A stretch of 64,000 nt of DNA from Sporosarcina ureilytica. Lineage in GTDB: Bacteria > Bacillota > Bacilli > Bacillales_A > Planococcaceae. Location of the stretch: NCBI RefSeq assembly GCF_001753205.1, contig NZ_CP017560.1, positions 744,001 to 808,000 of the forward strand. Reading direction: 5' to 3'. Position numbers and translations under genes: made by a program. The notes under the pieces are model-generated. The model had not been told where the DNA came from. It made no database searches and saw only the letters and a program-made list of their open reading frames with translations. This document shows, in pieces, positions 28,201-36,973 of the stretch (within the stretch, counting starts at the first letter, position 1; every line of letters begins with the position of its first letter).

Positions 28201-28396
28201 GTTTGACAGTGCATTAGACGATACGCGTAAGACGAAAGTGTTTGAGCTATATGAAGAAAAATTGGCGCGTAAGTTGATTATTCTTTCACCTAAAGCACAT
28301 GAAAATGAATATTACGAACAGTTTAGAAAAGCTTTCGTTGTTTCACACGACCCAGCACAATTGAAAAGTGTGATTAGAGGGTTGGAGATGAAATAG
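25199..28396 (+). CDS. jetC: Wadjet protein JetC (SMC-like ATPase)
   Basis: The SMC/MukB-like motor of Wadjet, thought to extrude DNA loops and present circular plasmids for cleavage. Walker A TGPNGAGKST lies at residues 31-40; two long coiled-coil arms (about 210-475 and 640-900) flank a hinge-like middle region; the ABC signature GVSGGEESLSS is near residue 971 and Walker B FIVLDEFDSALDD near 997. The 1065-residue length is near that of other JetC proteins. It ends the operon. Base composition is like the neighbouring core genes, with no integrase or repeats at the borders. Confidence 0.92.
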   Translation: MIPERLRISGIRDYGPTEMNLGNADEHILITGPNGAGKSTISFCMGAVLRSSKVDIEGLKSQNLPEDETWRAAIHFLFKNEGASRIDAPPFIEFRLICEQLPKQPIKLQYEIHDGDEIEELALRQTYRSGDANKNNFTAYRRELQYKYKIHPDLYYLIWYQQEVNQFSVMAPEERFRIFSEMHGIDRIQKDWETSLEVVKDAREAFNDATIKQKGYEFELNVARDHKERFEDNKRRINDNGFQYALTTNELLRNAEKTRLEMERYIEERRIELDELTDKENMITSHLEEANERQVVLLQNQKSYNEELITAEHALTEKEAKLTEVNLEVDALKEELSELQEAYTKLPFPENETRHRWETAVEQVATLQGKEHAIRARVQRSEEEIEGNRQEQSKIQADIDQWENQSKDAIELLGRYTSSYQLKNRVSELEDSLQSDRALRAELRERLQICKEELTMLQRNQIESPRQQAAIRHLKRQGIQAYTLRHFVKLMDNISIEKESLYDAIKYSIFYDASTCQPFNDLYHVSLKKLIPTRSITSLPQYGLTMQEGLSSNEKNDAARVLWWIEQFFSKEAPFLQNGLLFDSRGSRGPEERDTYILSKKALEERQSILERKIEKFSKEFDLLTKKITKENERYRLWNADVHKVEEAEALLSKKVEQQYRLEQLDRLTEQLKLLQDSKREFEKEAQDVWKQAYEEGEEVKAREADLLIYEQFGQQADKIEHLQRLEQESIMNKQDISKLKRALNSIQDKLDDLHGQSRENQRDIESIEDKLNQIKRVEGQIIDQIHEKEDERIAVSNIGMGYKTELEELRLLIPDLVERAIAEEERTDSKFDLQHRQNQAKVEFQNALNEKNIDPNAVENYFTLEEEVTRKQDELQSAKNLLEENEERAVLNEQRLETAIAMQVQRINLLFGEYMGMFQFEGQIKYEKMMDKQGRPIFKLFIHVRKEGHRGKLVDVSLKARGGRVGKGVSGGEESLSSLLFALSLLQNLENQAGFIVLDEFDSALDDTRKTKVFELYEEKLARKLIILSPKAHENEYYEQFRKAFVVSHDPAQLKSVIRGLEMK

Positions 28397-28536
28397 GTTG
28401 TATTGAAGGTTCGCCGCTTACCTACCATTAGAGGTACTACGCGCAGAAGTGTCTGTAGATAGGGGAATGTGGTTACGGATTGTGAAGCAAAAGAGGTAAA
28501 ATGAGAGATATCGTTTGTTAGAAAAGAGGAAAGCTT

Positions 28537-29145
28537 ATGAATGAAAAGGAAAGAGATCGTTCACTCCATATCCAAACGAGAAGTGTTGGCGAACGAATCG
28601 ATCAATCAGCACATTACCATCATTACGAAGCCACGCCTTATTGGATGTTGGATGAACTATTCAAAGAGTACACATTAGACCGAGCAGGTGCTTTTGTTGA
28701 CTATGGCTGCGGAAAAGGGCGTGTTTTATTTTACGTTCATCATCGATTTCAAGTGCCTGTTGTTGGCATTGAAATGAATGACCAACTATATCGTGAAGCA
28801 TTACTAAATGAAGCGTCTTATTTACAACATAAGAAAAAGGTAAGTAAGTCAATTCGAATTGAACATGAATTCGCGGAAAGCTATCGTATCGCTGACATTG
28901 ACAGTTGTTTCTTTTTGTTCAATCCATTCTCCTTACAAATTTTTATGAAAGTGATTCATCATATTCTTCGATCGGTTGAAGCAAATAATCGTACGGTTGA
29001 TATTATTCTTTACTATCCGGCAGAGGAATATATTGATTACCTAGAAATGAAAACACCATTTACTTTATTTAAAGAAGTGAAAATGCCTAGATTATCCGAA
29101 ATAAACGCACGAGAAAAGTTTTCTGTTTTTCGATTTGAAGGCTGA
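28537..29145 (+). CDS. Class I SAM-dependent methyltransferase
   Basis: A 202-residue protein with Rossmann-fold motif I VDYGCGKGR (residues 54-62), an acidic end of strand 2 (VVGIEMND) and the motif IV-like FLFNPFS. The substrate is not evident; NPF is seen in several small-molecule and protein methyltransferases. AGAGGAAAG precedes the ATG. It starts 140 bp after jetC with no terminator between them, so read-through from the Wadjet operon is possible, but it is not a known Jet component. Confidence 0.8.
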   Translation: MNEKERDRSLHIQTRSVGERIDQSAHYHHYEATPYWMLDELFKEYTLDRAGAFVDYGCGKGRVLFYVHHRFQVPVVGIEMNDQLYREALLNEASYLQHKKKVSKSIRIEHEFAESYRIADIDSCFFLFNPFSLQIFMKVIHHILRSVEANNRTVDIILYYPAEEYIDYLEMKTPFTLFKEVKMPRLSEINAREKFSVFRFEG

Positions 29146-29156
29146 TATATATTGAG

Positions 29157-29193
29157 AAGAGTGTCCTGAAAGTAAATCGGGATACTCTTTTTT
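29157..29193 (+). terminator. Terminator after the methyltransferase gene
   Basis: AAGAGTGTCC pairs, with a G-U and a mismatch allowed, with GGGATACTCTT and is followed by six Ts. It closes the Wadjet-methyltransferase region. Confidence 0.75.
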
Positions 29194-29303
29194 AATTGAA
29201 CTGCTTCAATCATTTTATAGTCTGTTATGAAGAAAATAATCGTTAAATCTTTTTAGGCGTGAGAATTCACTTTAATTATCGTTAGTAGTGATTTCGTGTC
29301 TCG

Positions 29304-29331
29304 GAATATATAGAATCTTTCGGCATGATAC
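29304..29331 (+). promoter_or_regulatory. Possible sigma-E promoter of prkA
   Basis: GAATATA (29304-29310) and CATGATAC (29324-29331) are 13 bases apart, resembling the sporulation sigma-E consensus (ATATT then CATACAAT). This fits mother-cell expression reported for prkA relatives, but the match is partial. Confidence 0.4.
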
Positions 29332-29383
29332 GGAGAGCTCGGGCATAAGATATAGAAACCTTGCCCTAATTGGAGGGGATAAG

Positions 29384-31279
29384 ATGGATATTTTAAATGA
29401 AGTGAAGCGATTTAGAGAAGAAGAAGACAGTTTAAAATGGGAAGGTACATTTGCAGAATACTTGGACATTGTGAAAGAAAGAAAAGAAGTTGCACAAACG
29501 TCACATTCCCGTGTCTATAATATGATTAAAAGCGCTGGAATTACAGAGAAAAATGGGAATAGGGCGTACCACTTTTTTGATGACGAGATTTTTGGGCTAG
29601 AAAAATCAATTGAAAAATTAGTAGAAGAGTATTTTCATCCTGCTGCCAAAAGACTTGATGTTCGAAAACGAATCTTATTGTTAATGGGACCTGTTAGTGG
29701 TGGTAAGTCGACAATCGCGACAATGCTGAAACGTGGCTTAGAAGCTTATTCGAAAACTGACGAGGGTGCGGTATATGCGATTAAAGGTTGTCCGATGCAT
29801 GAAGATCCATTGCATCTCATCCCGAATCATTTACGAGAGGATTTCTTTAAAGAGTATGGCATTCGGATTGAAGGAAGTCTAACGCCGCTTAATACGATGC
29901 GACTCGAACAAGAATACGGCGGACGAATTGAAGATGTCGTAGTAGAAAGGATATTCTTCTCAGAAGATAAGCGTGTCGGCATTGGAACATTTACTCCGTC
30001 TGATCCAAAATCACAAGATATTGCCGACTTAACGGGAAGTATCGACTTTTCAACGATTGCCGAGTACGGTTCAGAATCAGATCCACGTGCGTATCGTTTT
30101 GATGGAGAGTTTAATAAAGCGAACCGCGGCATTATGGAGTTCCAAGAAATCTTGAAGTTGGATGAGAAATTTTTATGGCATTTATTGTCACTGACACAAG
30201 AGGGGAATTTTAAGGCGGGTAGATTTGCGTTAATTAGCGCTGATGAATTAATAATCGCGCATACAAACGAAACGGAGTATCGTTCGTTTATAGCGAATAA
30301 AAAGAACGAAGCCCTCCATTCGAGAATTATTGTTATGCCTATTCCTTACAACTTAAAAGTGACTGAGGAAGAACGAATTTATGAAAAAATGATTAAAGAA
30401 AGTGATATGTCACACGTTCACATTGCCCCACATGCCCTTCGTGTCGCAGCGATATTCTCAGTATTAACCAGATTATCTGACTCGAAAAAGCAAGGCATCG
30501 ATATCGTCAAGAAAATGCGCATGTACGACGGGGAAAGTGTTGAAGGGGTTAATCAAATAAGCGTTGACGAACTTCGAAAAGAGTTTCCAAATGAAGGTAT
30601 GGAAGGGATTGACCCGCGTTATGTCATAAACCGGATTTCTTCTGCAATTATACGGAAAGAAGTCCCTTCTATTAATGCGCTGGACGTTTTACGGGCCATT
30701 AAAGATGGATTGGACCAACATGCCTCGATTTCAAAAGAAGATAAAGAGAAGTATATGAACTACATTTCAATCGCAAGGCGTGAGTTCGATGAAATTGCGA
30801 AAAAAGAAGTGCAAAAGGCATTTGTTTATTCGTACGAAGAATCGGCGAAAACGTTAATGGATAATTATCTCGATAATGTGGAGGCCTTTTGCAATAAACA
30901 TAAAATCAAAGATCCGTTAACGGATGAGGAAATGAGCCCGGATGAGAAATTAATGCGTTCAATTGAGGAGCAAATCGGCATTTCCGAAAATGCAAAGAAG
31001 GCGTTTCGAGAAGAAATACTCATTCGAATTTCGGCGTTTGCACGAAAAGGCAAGCGCTTTGACTTCCGTTCCCACGATCGTTTGCAAGAAGCAATTCAAA
31101 AGAAATTGTTTGATGACTTAAAAGATGTCGTAAAAATTACAACGTCTTCCGCGATGCCTGATGAGACGCAGTTAAAGAAAATTAATGAAGTGGTCGCAAG
31201 ACTGATTGATGAGTATGGCTATAATTCTACATCTGCCAATGAACTATTGCGTTATGTTGGAAGTTTGCTAAATCGATAG
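29384..31279 (+). CDS. prkA: PrkA protein kinase / AAA+ protease-like protein
   Basis: A 631-residue protein, the same length as B. subtilis PrkA, a AAA+ family protein described as a serine kinase and more recently as an ATP-dependent protease involved in sporulation. Walker A is GPVSGGKST (residues 102-110). The N-terminal AAA_PrkA part and the C-terminal PrkA domain with the KRFDFRSHDRLQEAI region are both present. ATG 29384 sits behind TGGAGGGG. It heads the prkA-yhbH-spoVR cluster, the Gram-positive version of E. coli yeaG-yeaH-ycgB, whose genes act together in starvation or sporulation. Confidence 0.95.
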   Translation: MDILNEVKRFREEEDSLKWEGTFAEYLDIVKERKEVAQTSHSRVYNMIKSAGITEKNGNRAYHFFDDEIFGLEKSIEKLVEEYFHPAAKRLDVRKRILLLMGPVSGGKSTIATMLKRGLEAYSKTDEGAVYAIKGCPMHEDPLHLIPNHLREDFFKEYGIRIEGSLTPLNTMRLEQEYGGRIEDVVVERIFFSEDKRVGIGTFTPSDPKSQDIADLTGSIDFSTIAEYGSESDPRAYRFDGEFNKANRGIMEFQEILKLDEKFLWHLLSLTQEGNFKAGRFALISADELIIAHTNETEYRSFIANKKNEALHSRIIVMPIPYNLKVTEEERIYEKMIKESDMSHVHIAPHALRVAAIFSVLTRLSDSKKQGIDIVKKMRMYDGESVEGVNQISVDELRKEFPNEGMEGIDPRYVINRISSAIIRKEVPSINALDVLRAIKDGLDQHASISKEDKEKYMNYISIARREFDEIAKKEVQKAFVYSYEESAKTLMDNYLDNVEAFCNKHKIKDPLTDEEMSPDEKLMRSIEEQIGISENAKKAFREEILIRISAFARKGKRFDFRSHDRLQEAIQKKLFDDLKDVVKITTSSAMPDETQLKKINEVVARLIDEYGYNSTSANELLRYVGSLLNR

Positions 31280-31292
31280 GGAAGCTTAACGG

Positions 31293-31330
31293 AAAAAACA
31301 AGACGACTTTGGAAGTTGGTCTTGTTTTTT
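31293..31330 (+). terminator. Terminator after prkA
   Basis: AAAAAACAAGAC (31293-31304) pairs perfectly with GTCTTGTTTTTT (31319-31330). It separates prkA from the yhbH promoter. Confidence 0.88.
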
Positions 31331-31333
31331 CTC

Positions 31334-31360
31334 TCATATAGCGCAACACAAGCATATACT
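31334..31360 (+). promoter_or_regulatory. Possible sigma-E promoter of yhbH
   Basis: TCATATA (31334-31340) and CATATACT (31353-31360), 12 bases apart, resemble the sigma-E consensus. The placement directly after the prkA terminator supports an independent yhbH-spoVR transcript. Confidence 0.45.
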
Positions 31361-31391
31361 ATAGTACATCATTATTAAAGTAGGGATAAAA

Positions 31392-32555
31392 TTGAATGAA
31401 AAACAAAATGAACAGTTTATTATCTCGCAAGAAAATTGGTCCCTGCACCGTAAAGGGTATCAAGACCAACAACGTCATTTAGATAAAGTAAAAGATGCCA
31501 TTCGGAATAATTTGCCTGATTTAATCAGTGAAGAAAGCATTATTATGTCAGATGGAAAAGATGTTATTAAAATTCCAATACGTTCGTTAGATGAGTACAA
31601 AATTAGATACAATGCTGACAATTCAAAGCATGTCGGACAAGGAGATGGGGATAGCGAAGTAGGAGATGTCGTTGCAAGAGACGGGGAGCAAGGAAAAGGG
31701 GGTGCCGGGAAGGGAGGGAAACCCGGCGATCAGCCCGGAGAAGACTATTATGAAGCGGAAGTTTCAATGGCTGAAGTAGAGGAAGCGTTATTTAAAGAAC
31801 TTGAATTACCGAATTTAAAGCGGAAAGAACAAGCTGAAATTGTCATTGAAAAAGTTGAGTTTAATGATATTCGTAAAAAAGGTTTAATTGGTAACATTGA
31901 TAAGAAACAAACAATCTTAACAGCAATAAAAAGGAATGCGATGAAAGGAAAACCGTCAATTTCGCCAATTCATAATGATGATTTACGATTTAAAACATGG
32001 GATGACGTGACAAAACCTGAGTCAAAAGCGGTTGTGCTTGCGATGATGGATACGAGTGGTTCTATGGGCACATTTGAAAAATATATTGCAAGAAGTTTCT
32101 TTTTCTGGATGACGAAATTTTTACGCTCCAAATATTCGACAGTAGAAATCGAGTTTATCGCCCATCATACAGAAGCGAAAGTCGTTTCGGAACATGACTT
32201 CTTTCATAAGGGAGAAAGTGGTGGAACGAGATGTTCATCAGCTTATTTAAAAGCGTTAGAATTAATTGAACAAAAATATAATCCTTCTAGTTATAACATT
32301 TACCCTTTCCATTTCTCAGACGGCGAAAATATTTCATCTGATAATGCAAAATGTATTGAACTCGTCAATCAGATTATGGAAGTGTCCAACATGTTTGGGT
32401 ACGGTGAGGTAAATGCCTATAGCCGCTATTCAACATTAATGAATACGTATAAAAAAATTGACGACCCCAAGTTTCGCCATTATGTGTTAAAGGAAAAAGG
32501 AAATGTCTATGACGCATTGAAATGCTTTTTCCGTCCGGAGTTATCGTCTTTGTAA
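31392..32555 (+). CDS. yhbH: YhbH, DUF444 VWA-like sporulation protein
   Basis: A 387-residue member of the DUF444/YeaH family. The C-terminal half is a von Willebrand A-like domain with the metal-site motif DTSGSMG (Asp220) and later [10 protein letters not shown] glycine- and acid-rich linker at about residues 79-113 separates it from the N-terminal part. The only sensible start is TTG 31392 behind AGTAGGGA; the nearby ATG is out of frame. It lies between prkA and spoVR and is probably a functional partner of both. The family is needed for spore formation or starvation survival. Confidence 0.93.
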   Translation: MNEKQNEQFIISQENWSLHRKGYQDQQRHLDKVKDAIRNNLPDLISEESIIMSDGKDVIKIPIRSLDEYKIRYNADNSKHVGQGDGDSEVGDVVARDGEQGKGGAGKGGKPGDQPGEDYYEAEVSMAEVEEALFKELELPNLKRKEQAEIVIEKVEFNDIRKKGLIGNIDKKQTILTAIKRNAMKGKPSISPIHNDDLRFKTWDDVTKPESKAVVLAMMDTSGSMGTFEKYIARSFFFWMTKFLRSKYSTVEIEFIAHHTEAKVVSEHDFFHKGESGGTRCSSAYLKALELIEQKYNPSSYNIYPFHFSDGENISSDNAKCIELVNQIMEVSNMFGYGEVNAYSRYSTLMNTYKKIDDPKFRHYVLKEKGNVYDALKCFFRPELSSL

Positions 32556-32568
32556 GGGAGGGAATGGA

Positions 32569-33975
32569 TTGTCTGATATAAAAGCGTTACACTATGCAAT
32601 CGATGAAATTACAGAGATTGCAAATGGATTTGGCTTAGATTACTACCCGATGCGCTACGAAATTTGCCCGGCCGATATTATCTATACATTTGGCGCATAC
32701 GGCATGCCGACCCGTTTTACACATTGGAGTTTTGGGAAACAATTCCACAAGATGAAACTTCAATATGATTTAGGGCTAAGTAAAATTTATGAGTTGGTTA
32801 TTAATTCCAATCCGTGTTATGCATTCTTATTGGATACAAATAGTTTAATTCAAAATAAATTAATTGTTGCGCATGTACTTGCACATTGCGATTTCTTTAA
32901 AAATAATATTCGTTTCGTGAATACGCGTGGTGATATGGTTGAAAGTATGACCGCGACTGCAGAAAGAATTGCAGCGTATGAGATAGAATATGGGAAAGAT
33001 GAAGTCGAAACCTTTTTAGATGCTGTCCTTGCGATTCAGGAACACATCGATCCTTCCATTGTTAATCGGCGGTTAACGGCGGAGGAAGAAGAGGAATATG
33101 TATCGGAGGATGTTGTTCGTAAAACGGAATACGATGACTTGTGGCAAATGGACGTACCAAAAAAGACTTTTGAAAAAAAGAAAAAGAGTAAGAAATTCCC
33201 GCTTATACCCGAAAAAGATATATTATTATTTATTGAACAGCACAGTCGTCACTTAGAAGATTGGCAACGAGATATTTTGACAATGATGCGTGAAGAAATG
33301 CTTTACTTTTGGCCTCAACTCGAAACGAAAATCATGAACGAAGGATGGGCTTCCTATTGGCATCAAAGAATTTTAAGGGAAATGAATTTAACTGCAGATG
33401 AAACGGTGGAGTTTGCCAAATTAAATGCCAATGTCGTACAACCATCTAAAACCTCGATTAACCCTTATTATTTAGGGTTGAAAATATTCGAGGATATTGA
33501 AAGACGTTATAATGATCCAACAGAAGAGATGCAGGAAAAAGGCATTGTCCCGAATTCAGGAAGAGAAAAGATTTTTGAAGTAAGAGAGATCGAGTCAGAT
33601 GCTTCGTTTATTCGAAACTATTTAACGAAAGAATTAGTGCAACGTGAAGATATGTATTTGTTTCAAAAGCAAGGCGGAGATTATAAAATCACCGATAAAG
33701 ATTATGAAAATGTACGTGAACAACTCGTTTCGATGCGTGTGAATGGCGGATTTCCTTATATTGTCGTTGAAAATGGGGATTACTTATTAAACGGTGAATT
33801 GTATTTAGTGCATAAATATGAAGGTACGGAGCTCGATGTCCCTTATTTGGAAAATGTCTTGCCTTATATTTATCGGTTATGGGGACGCATCGTGCATATG
33901 GAAACAATTGTCAAAGGGAGAGAAATAGTCTATTCATATGACGGGAAAAAGGTGTCTAGACATTATGTAGGATAA
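32569..33975 (+). CDS. spoVR: SpoVR family protein
   Basis: A 468-residue protein of the SpoVR/YcgB family, implicated in spore cortex formation. The N-terminal [25 protein letters not shown] and the central [13 protein letters not shown] blocks are diagnostic; the latter contains the conserved histidine of the family. The start is TTG 32569, placed after GGGAGGG; the ATG five bases earlier is out of frame. Only 13 bases separate it from yhbH, so the two are an operon. A terminator follows. Confidence 0.94.
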   Translation: MSDIKALHYAIDEITEIANGFGLDYYPMRYEICPADIIYTFGAYGMPTRFTHWSFGKQFHKMKLQYDLGLSKIYELVINSNPCYAFLLDTNSLIQNKLIVAHVLAHCDFFKNNIRFVNTRGDMVESMTATAERIAAYEIEYGKDEVETFLDAVLAIQEHIDPSIVNRRLTAEEEEEYVSEDVVRKTEYDDLWQMDVPKKTFEKKKKSKKFPLIPEKDILLFIEQHSRHLEDWQRDILTMMREEMLYFWPQLETKIMNEGWASYWHQRILREMNLTADETVEFAKLNANVVQPSKTSINPYYLGLKIFEDIERRYNDPTEEMQEKGIVPNSGREKIFEVREIESDASFIRNYLTKELVQREDMYLFQKQGGDYKITDKDYENVREQLVSMRVNGGFPYIVVENGDYLLNGELYLVHKYEGTELDVPYLENVLPYIYRLWGRIVHMETIVKGREIVYSYDGKKVSRHYVG

Positions 33976-33981
33976 GTGAAG

Positions 33982-34020
33982 AAAGCGTTAGCATTGAATT
34001 GTGCTAGCGCTTTTATATTT
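33982..34020 (+). terminator. Terminator after spoVR
   Basis: AGCGTTAGCA (33984-33993) pairs with TGCTAGCGCT (34002-34011), followed by a T-rich run. Confidence 0.88.
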
Positions 34021-34099
34021 TGACGCGAACCCCTTTTTTGTAAGGTTATTAGATGTGTTACAATTGTCTAAAGATTCGTTAGGAAAGGGGAGGAATTGC

Positions 34100-35074
34100 A
34101 TGAAGCCAAAAGTTTATTTGACATATCCTGTTTCAGAAGAGGTAGAAGGTTTTATTGCCAAGCATTGTGAGATTCAGAAGTGGGATGGGGAAGGCAGAGT
34201 ACCTGAAGAAGTGCTGTTAAGGGAAATAAAAGAAATTGATGGGCTTTATACGTCAGGAAGCACGACTGGAAAAATTGATGAGCGTCTATTAAGTCATGCA
34301 CCATACTTAAAAGTCGTCAGTAATGTGTCTGTTGGCTATAATAATTTTGATGTTGAAGCCATGCGTAAAAGAAATGTGATCGGCACGAATACACCGCATG
34401 TGTTGAATGAAACTGTTGCAGATTTAGCTTTTGCATTACTTTTAGCGTCTGCCCGTCGAATCGTTGAGTTAGATAAGTTTGTGAAAGCAGGAAATTGGAA
34501 ACCTACGACTGTTTATTCGGATACATATGGAAAAGATGTGCATGGTGCCAAATTGGGGATTATCGGGATGGGACGTATCGGTGAAGCCATTGCAAGGCGA
34601 GCAAAATTTGGCTTTGAGATGGATATTATTTATCATAACCGTACGAGAAAGCCTGATGCAGAAAAAAAGTACGAAGCGGCGTATCGTGATTTACCAACAC
34701 TCTTGACGGAAGCCGATTACATAATTTTAATGACGCCATTAACATCGGAAACTTTTCAATTAATTGGGGAAGAAGAGTTTAAATTAATGAAACAATCCGC
34801 GGTCTTTATTAATGTATCGCGTGGACAAACTGTCGACGAACAAGCATTAATTCGCGCATTAGAAAATGGAGAGATTTATGCGGCTGGACTAGACGTGTTT
34901 GAAAAGGAACCAATCGATGCGGACAATCCATTATTAACGTTACCAAACGTCGTTACGGTTCCACATATCGGTTCTGCAACAGCAAAAACAGAAGCGAAAA
35001 TGGCGATGCGGGCGGCGGAAAACTTAGTATCCGTTTTAACTGGGAATCAACCACGAGACCCAGTGTGGCAGTAA
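34100..35074 (+). CDS. D-isomer-specific 2-hydroxyacid dehydrogenase
   Basis: An NAD(P)-dependent enzyme of the glyoxylate/hydroxypyruvate reductase type. The cofactor fold motif is LGIIGMGRIGEAIA. Catalytic residues are visible as Arg in INVSRGQTVDE, Glu in DVFEKEPI and His in VPHIGSATA. ATG 34100 follows AAAGGGGAGG, giving 324 residues. A wider frame begins at 34001 but overlaps the spoVR terminator. It is a single-gene unit. Closest named relatives would be glyoxylate or 2-ketogluconate reductases; the substrate is not settled. Confidence 0.9.
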   Translation: MKPKVYLTYPVSEEVEGFIAKHCEIQKWDGEGRVPEEVLLREIKEIDGLYTSGSTTGKIDERLLSHAPYLKVVSNVSVGYNNFDVEAMRKRNVIGTNTPHVLNETVADLAFALLLASARRIVELDKFVKAGNWKPTTVYSDTYGKDVHGAKLGIIGMGRIGEAIARRAKFGFEMDIIYHNRTRKPDAEKKYEAAYRDLPTLLTEADYIILMTPLTSETFQLIGEEEFKLMKQSAVFINVSRGQTVDEQALIRALENGEIYAAGLDVFEKEPIDADNPLLTLPNVVTVPHIGSATAKTEAKMAMRAAENLVSVLTGNQPRDPVWQ

Positions 35075-35091
35075 ATTTAGGGGATTGCTAA

Positions 35092-35129
35092 AGTGGGAAA
35101 AGGTGATAGAGTAACCTTTTCTCACTTTT
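35092..35129 (+). terminator. Terminator after the dehydrogenase gene
   Basis: AGTGGGAAAAGGT pairs, with one mismatch, with ACCTTTTCTCACT (35114-35126), followed by Ts. Confidence 0.8.
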
Positions 35130-35295
35130 GATTGTTTGAACGAAGTGAAATGATTACAAACTGACCATTAAGGGAATAGAAAGATTAACTCAATAAAACA
35201 TTTTAGTGAGTAAAGGCTATCTTTATGTAAAATCTCCTTGTTGTATTACAATAAAAAGCGGGATTAGGTTTATAAATAAAAGGAGTATCAAGTTA

Positions 35296-35964
35296 ATGAA
35301 AATTAATATTTTATATGAAGATAATCATCTACTTGTCGTTGAAAAACCGGTAAATATTCCAGTACAAGAAGACGCGAGTAAAGATAAAGACTTGTTAACC
35401 ATTTTAAAAGAAGACATTAAAGTACGTTATAATAAACCGGGAAACGTCTATTTAGCACTTGTTCATCGTTTAGATCGTCCAGTTGGCGGCGTTATGGTAT
35501 TTGCGAAAACGTCAAAGGCCGCTTCACGATTATCGGACGTCATTCGTAGGAACCATTTAGAAAGAAGATATTTAGCGGTCGTAAGAGGAACACCGAAACA
35601 GGAAAAGGCGAAACTAGAACATTTTCTATATAAAGACACCTCAAGGAATATCGTTCGTTCCGTGCCAGAAAATTATAAAGGAGCGAAGAAAGCGATCCTG
35701 GAATATGAGTTGTTGGGAAGTCGGGAAGGGCTTAGTTTATTAGCAGTAAAGCTGCATACGGGTCGTTCACATCAAATACGGGTTCAACTTTCTACAATTG
35801 GTCACCCATTATTCGGTGACCAAAAGTATGGCCAACAACAAAATCAAAAAGGGCAGCAAATTGCATTATGGGCAAATTTGCTTGAATTTCCGCATCCGAC
35901 GACCAAAGAATTGGTCAGTGTACAATCGCCGCCACCAAGCGAATATCCATGGAACTTATGGTGA
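35296..35964 (+). CDS. RluA-family RNA pseudouridine synthase
   Basis: A 222-residue pseudouridine synthase lacking an S4 domain. The catalytic motif is HRLDRPVGGV with Asp60, and the later TGRSHQIRVQL is the family's second motif. It converts specific uridines in rRNA or tRNA to pseudouridine; the target cannot be told from sequence. ATG 35296 lies behind AAAAGGAG, so the upstream frame extension from 35206 is not used. The gene is followed by an unrelated-looking hypothetical gene on the same strand. Confidence 0.92.
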   Translation: MKINILYEDNHLLVVEKPVNIPVQEDASKDKDLLTILKEDIKVRYNKPGNVYLALVHRLDRPVGGVMVFAKTSKAASRLSDVIRRNHLERRYLAVVRGTPKQEKAKLEHFLYKDTSRNIVRSVPENYKGAKKAILEYELLGSREGLSLLAVKLHTGRSHQIRVQLSTIGHPLFGDQKYGQQQNQKGQQIALWANLLEFPHPTTKELVSVQSPPPSEYPWNLW

Positions 35965-36072
35965 TTTTTTCGTCAGACAATCTATTGAAGACCATTATCT
36001 CGAATATGATTCCAATGAATGGTATCTTAATCATGTGGAGAGTATAGTATTTAGTGCATAGGAGGAAGATAA

Positions 36073-36747
36073 ATGAATTTATTACAAGTAAGAAGAGGAC
36101 AATTTGTCTATTATAAAAACGAGTTACACAAAGTGTATTCTGTGCGACCTCTCTCAAGGCTGCCAGTCCTCATGTACCGTATTAAAGATATGGAACAAGT
36201 AGCGTCTAGGGCAGAAAATCTAACATTGCATAGACCGCAGCATATGGACTCATTCATGTTATTAGGAAATAGATATACATTGGAAAAAGATAAGCCGGCC
36301 GTGGAAGATGGTTATATTTTAATTACCCATCCGGACCCGGGGCATTTAGACAATTATTCGTTAAATGAATTTGAAAAAGTAGCTGAATTAGTTGATAACA
36401 AAGCGTATACTACTTTGCTAAATACAGTAAAACCGAAAGAATTTATGGTGATGTCTCCAGGAGTTCATCCGGATAGCCGTAATATCGATTATAAAGACCA
36501 TTCACAAGTTACTGATGAACAACGTGAAGAAGAACGCATGTTGGAACAGAAAGCAGCTGAAGAAGCCGCAGTCAAACCTTCCGTTGGAGACATTTACATC
36601 AATTTAGATAATGGAATTAAAGCAATGATCGTGGCAGTTATTGATGATGAAGTCATTCTAGGTCACGGAGAACGTATGAAGAGTGCAGATTTGGTTGAAT
36701 CAGATAGCTGGAACCTCATCTATATTACGAATGAAGAAGATTTTTAA
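36073..36747 (+). CDS. Conserved-looking protein of unknown function
   Basis: I do not recognise this 224-residue protein. It has a clear start (ATGAATTT behind ATAGGAGGA) and its own terminator, so it is a real gene. It appears soluble, without signal or membrane segments. Two similar-sized lobes seem possible: an N-terminal part (1-140) rich in Tyr, Pro and His, and after a charged EEER/KAAEEAA linker (about 155-170) a C-terminal part with a DIYINLDNGIKAMIV segment resembling the start of a small beta domain. The N-terminal VRRGQFVYYKNELHKVYSV has a similar beta pattern, hinting at an internal duplication. Confidence 0.75.
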   Translation: MNLLQVRRGQFVYYKNELHKVYSVRPLSRLPVLMYRIKDMEQVASRAENLTLHRPQHMDSFMLLGNRYTLEKDKPAVEDGYILITHPDPGHLDNYSLNEFEKVAELVDNKAYTTLLNTVKPKEFMVMSPGVHPDSRNIDYKDHSQVTDEQREEERMLEQKAAEEAAVKPSVGDIYINLDNGIKAMIVAVIDDEVILGHGERMKSADLVESDSWNLIYITNEEDF

Positions 36748-36758
36748 TGTATCATAAT

Positions 36759-36811
36759 AAAAGCATTGTTTCCGTAAAATGACTTCGGTCTTTTCGGAAC
36801 AATGCTTTTTT
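36759..36811 (+). terminator. Terminator after the 224-residue hypothetical gene
   Basis: AAAGCATTGTTTCCG pairs with CGGAACAATGCTTT across a roughly 24-base loop, followed by Ts. Confidence 0.82.
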
Positions 36812-36973
36812 GTGTCTTATCGCTTGCAACTCTGTATTTGCAGTAAAGACAATCCACCTTGTATTCTGTTCAATTCAGTATGAAGTCAGTGCTTTTCTTT
36901 GTATTAAGAAAGACGAAGATAGTTTTTTTTGGTAGAATGGAAAAGTTGAAAGGAATAGGAGGATTTTGAGCTT

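Noticed and set aside
21975..28396. Chromosome-partitioning MukBEF instead of Wadjet
   Set aside because: The gene next to the SMC genes encodes a TOPRIM nuclease, and Bacilli use Smc-ScpAB for chromosome condensation.
29288..29383. Longer PrkA N-terminus from an upstream ATG
   Set aside because: The ATG at 29384 has a strong ribosome site and gives exactly the B. subtilis PrkA length; the extension overlaps the possible promoter.
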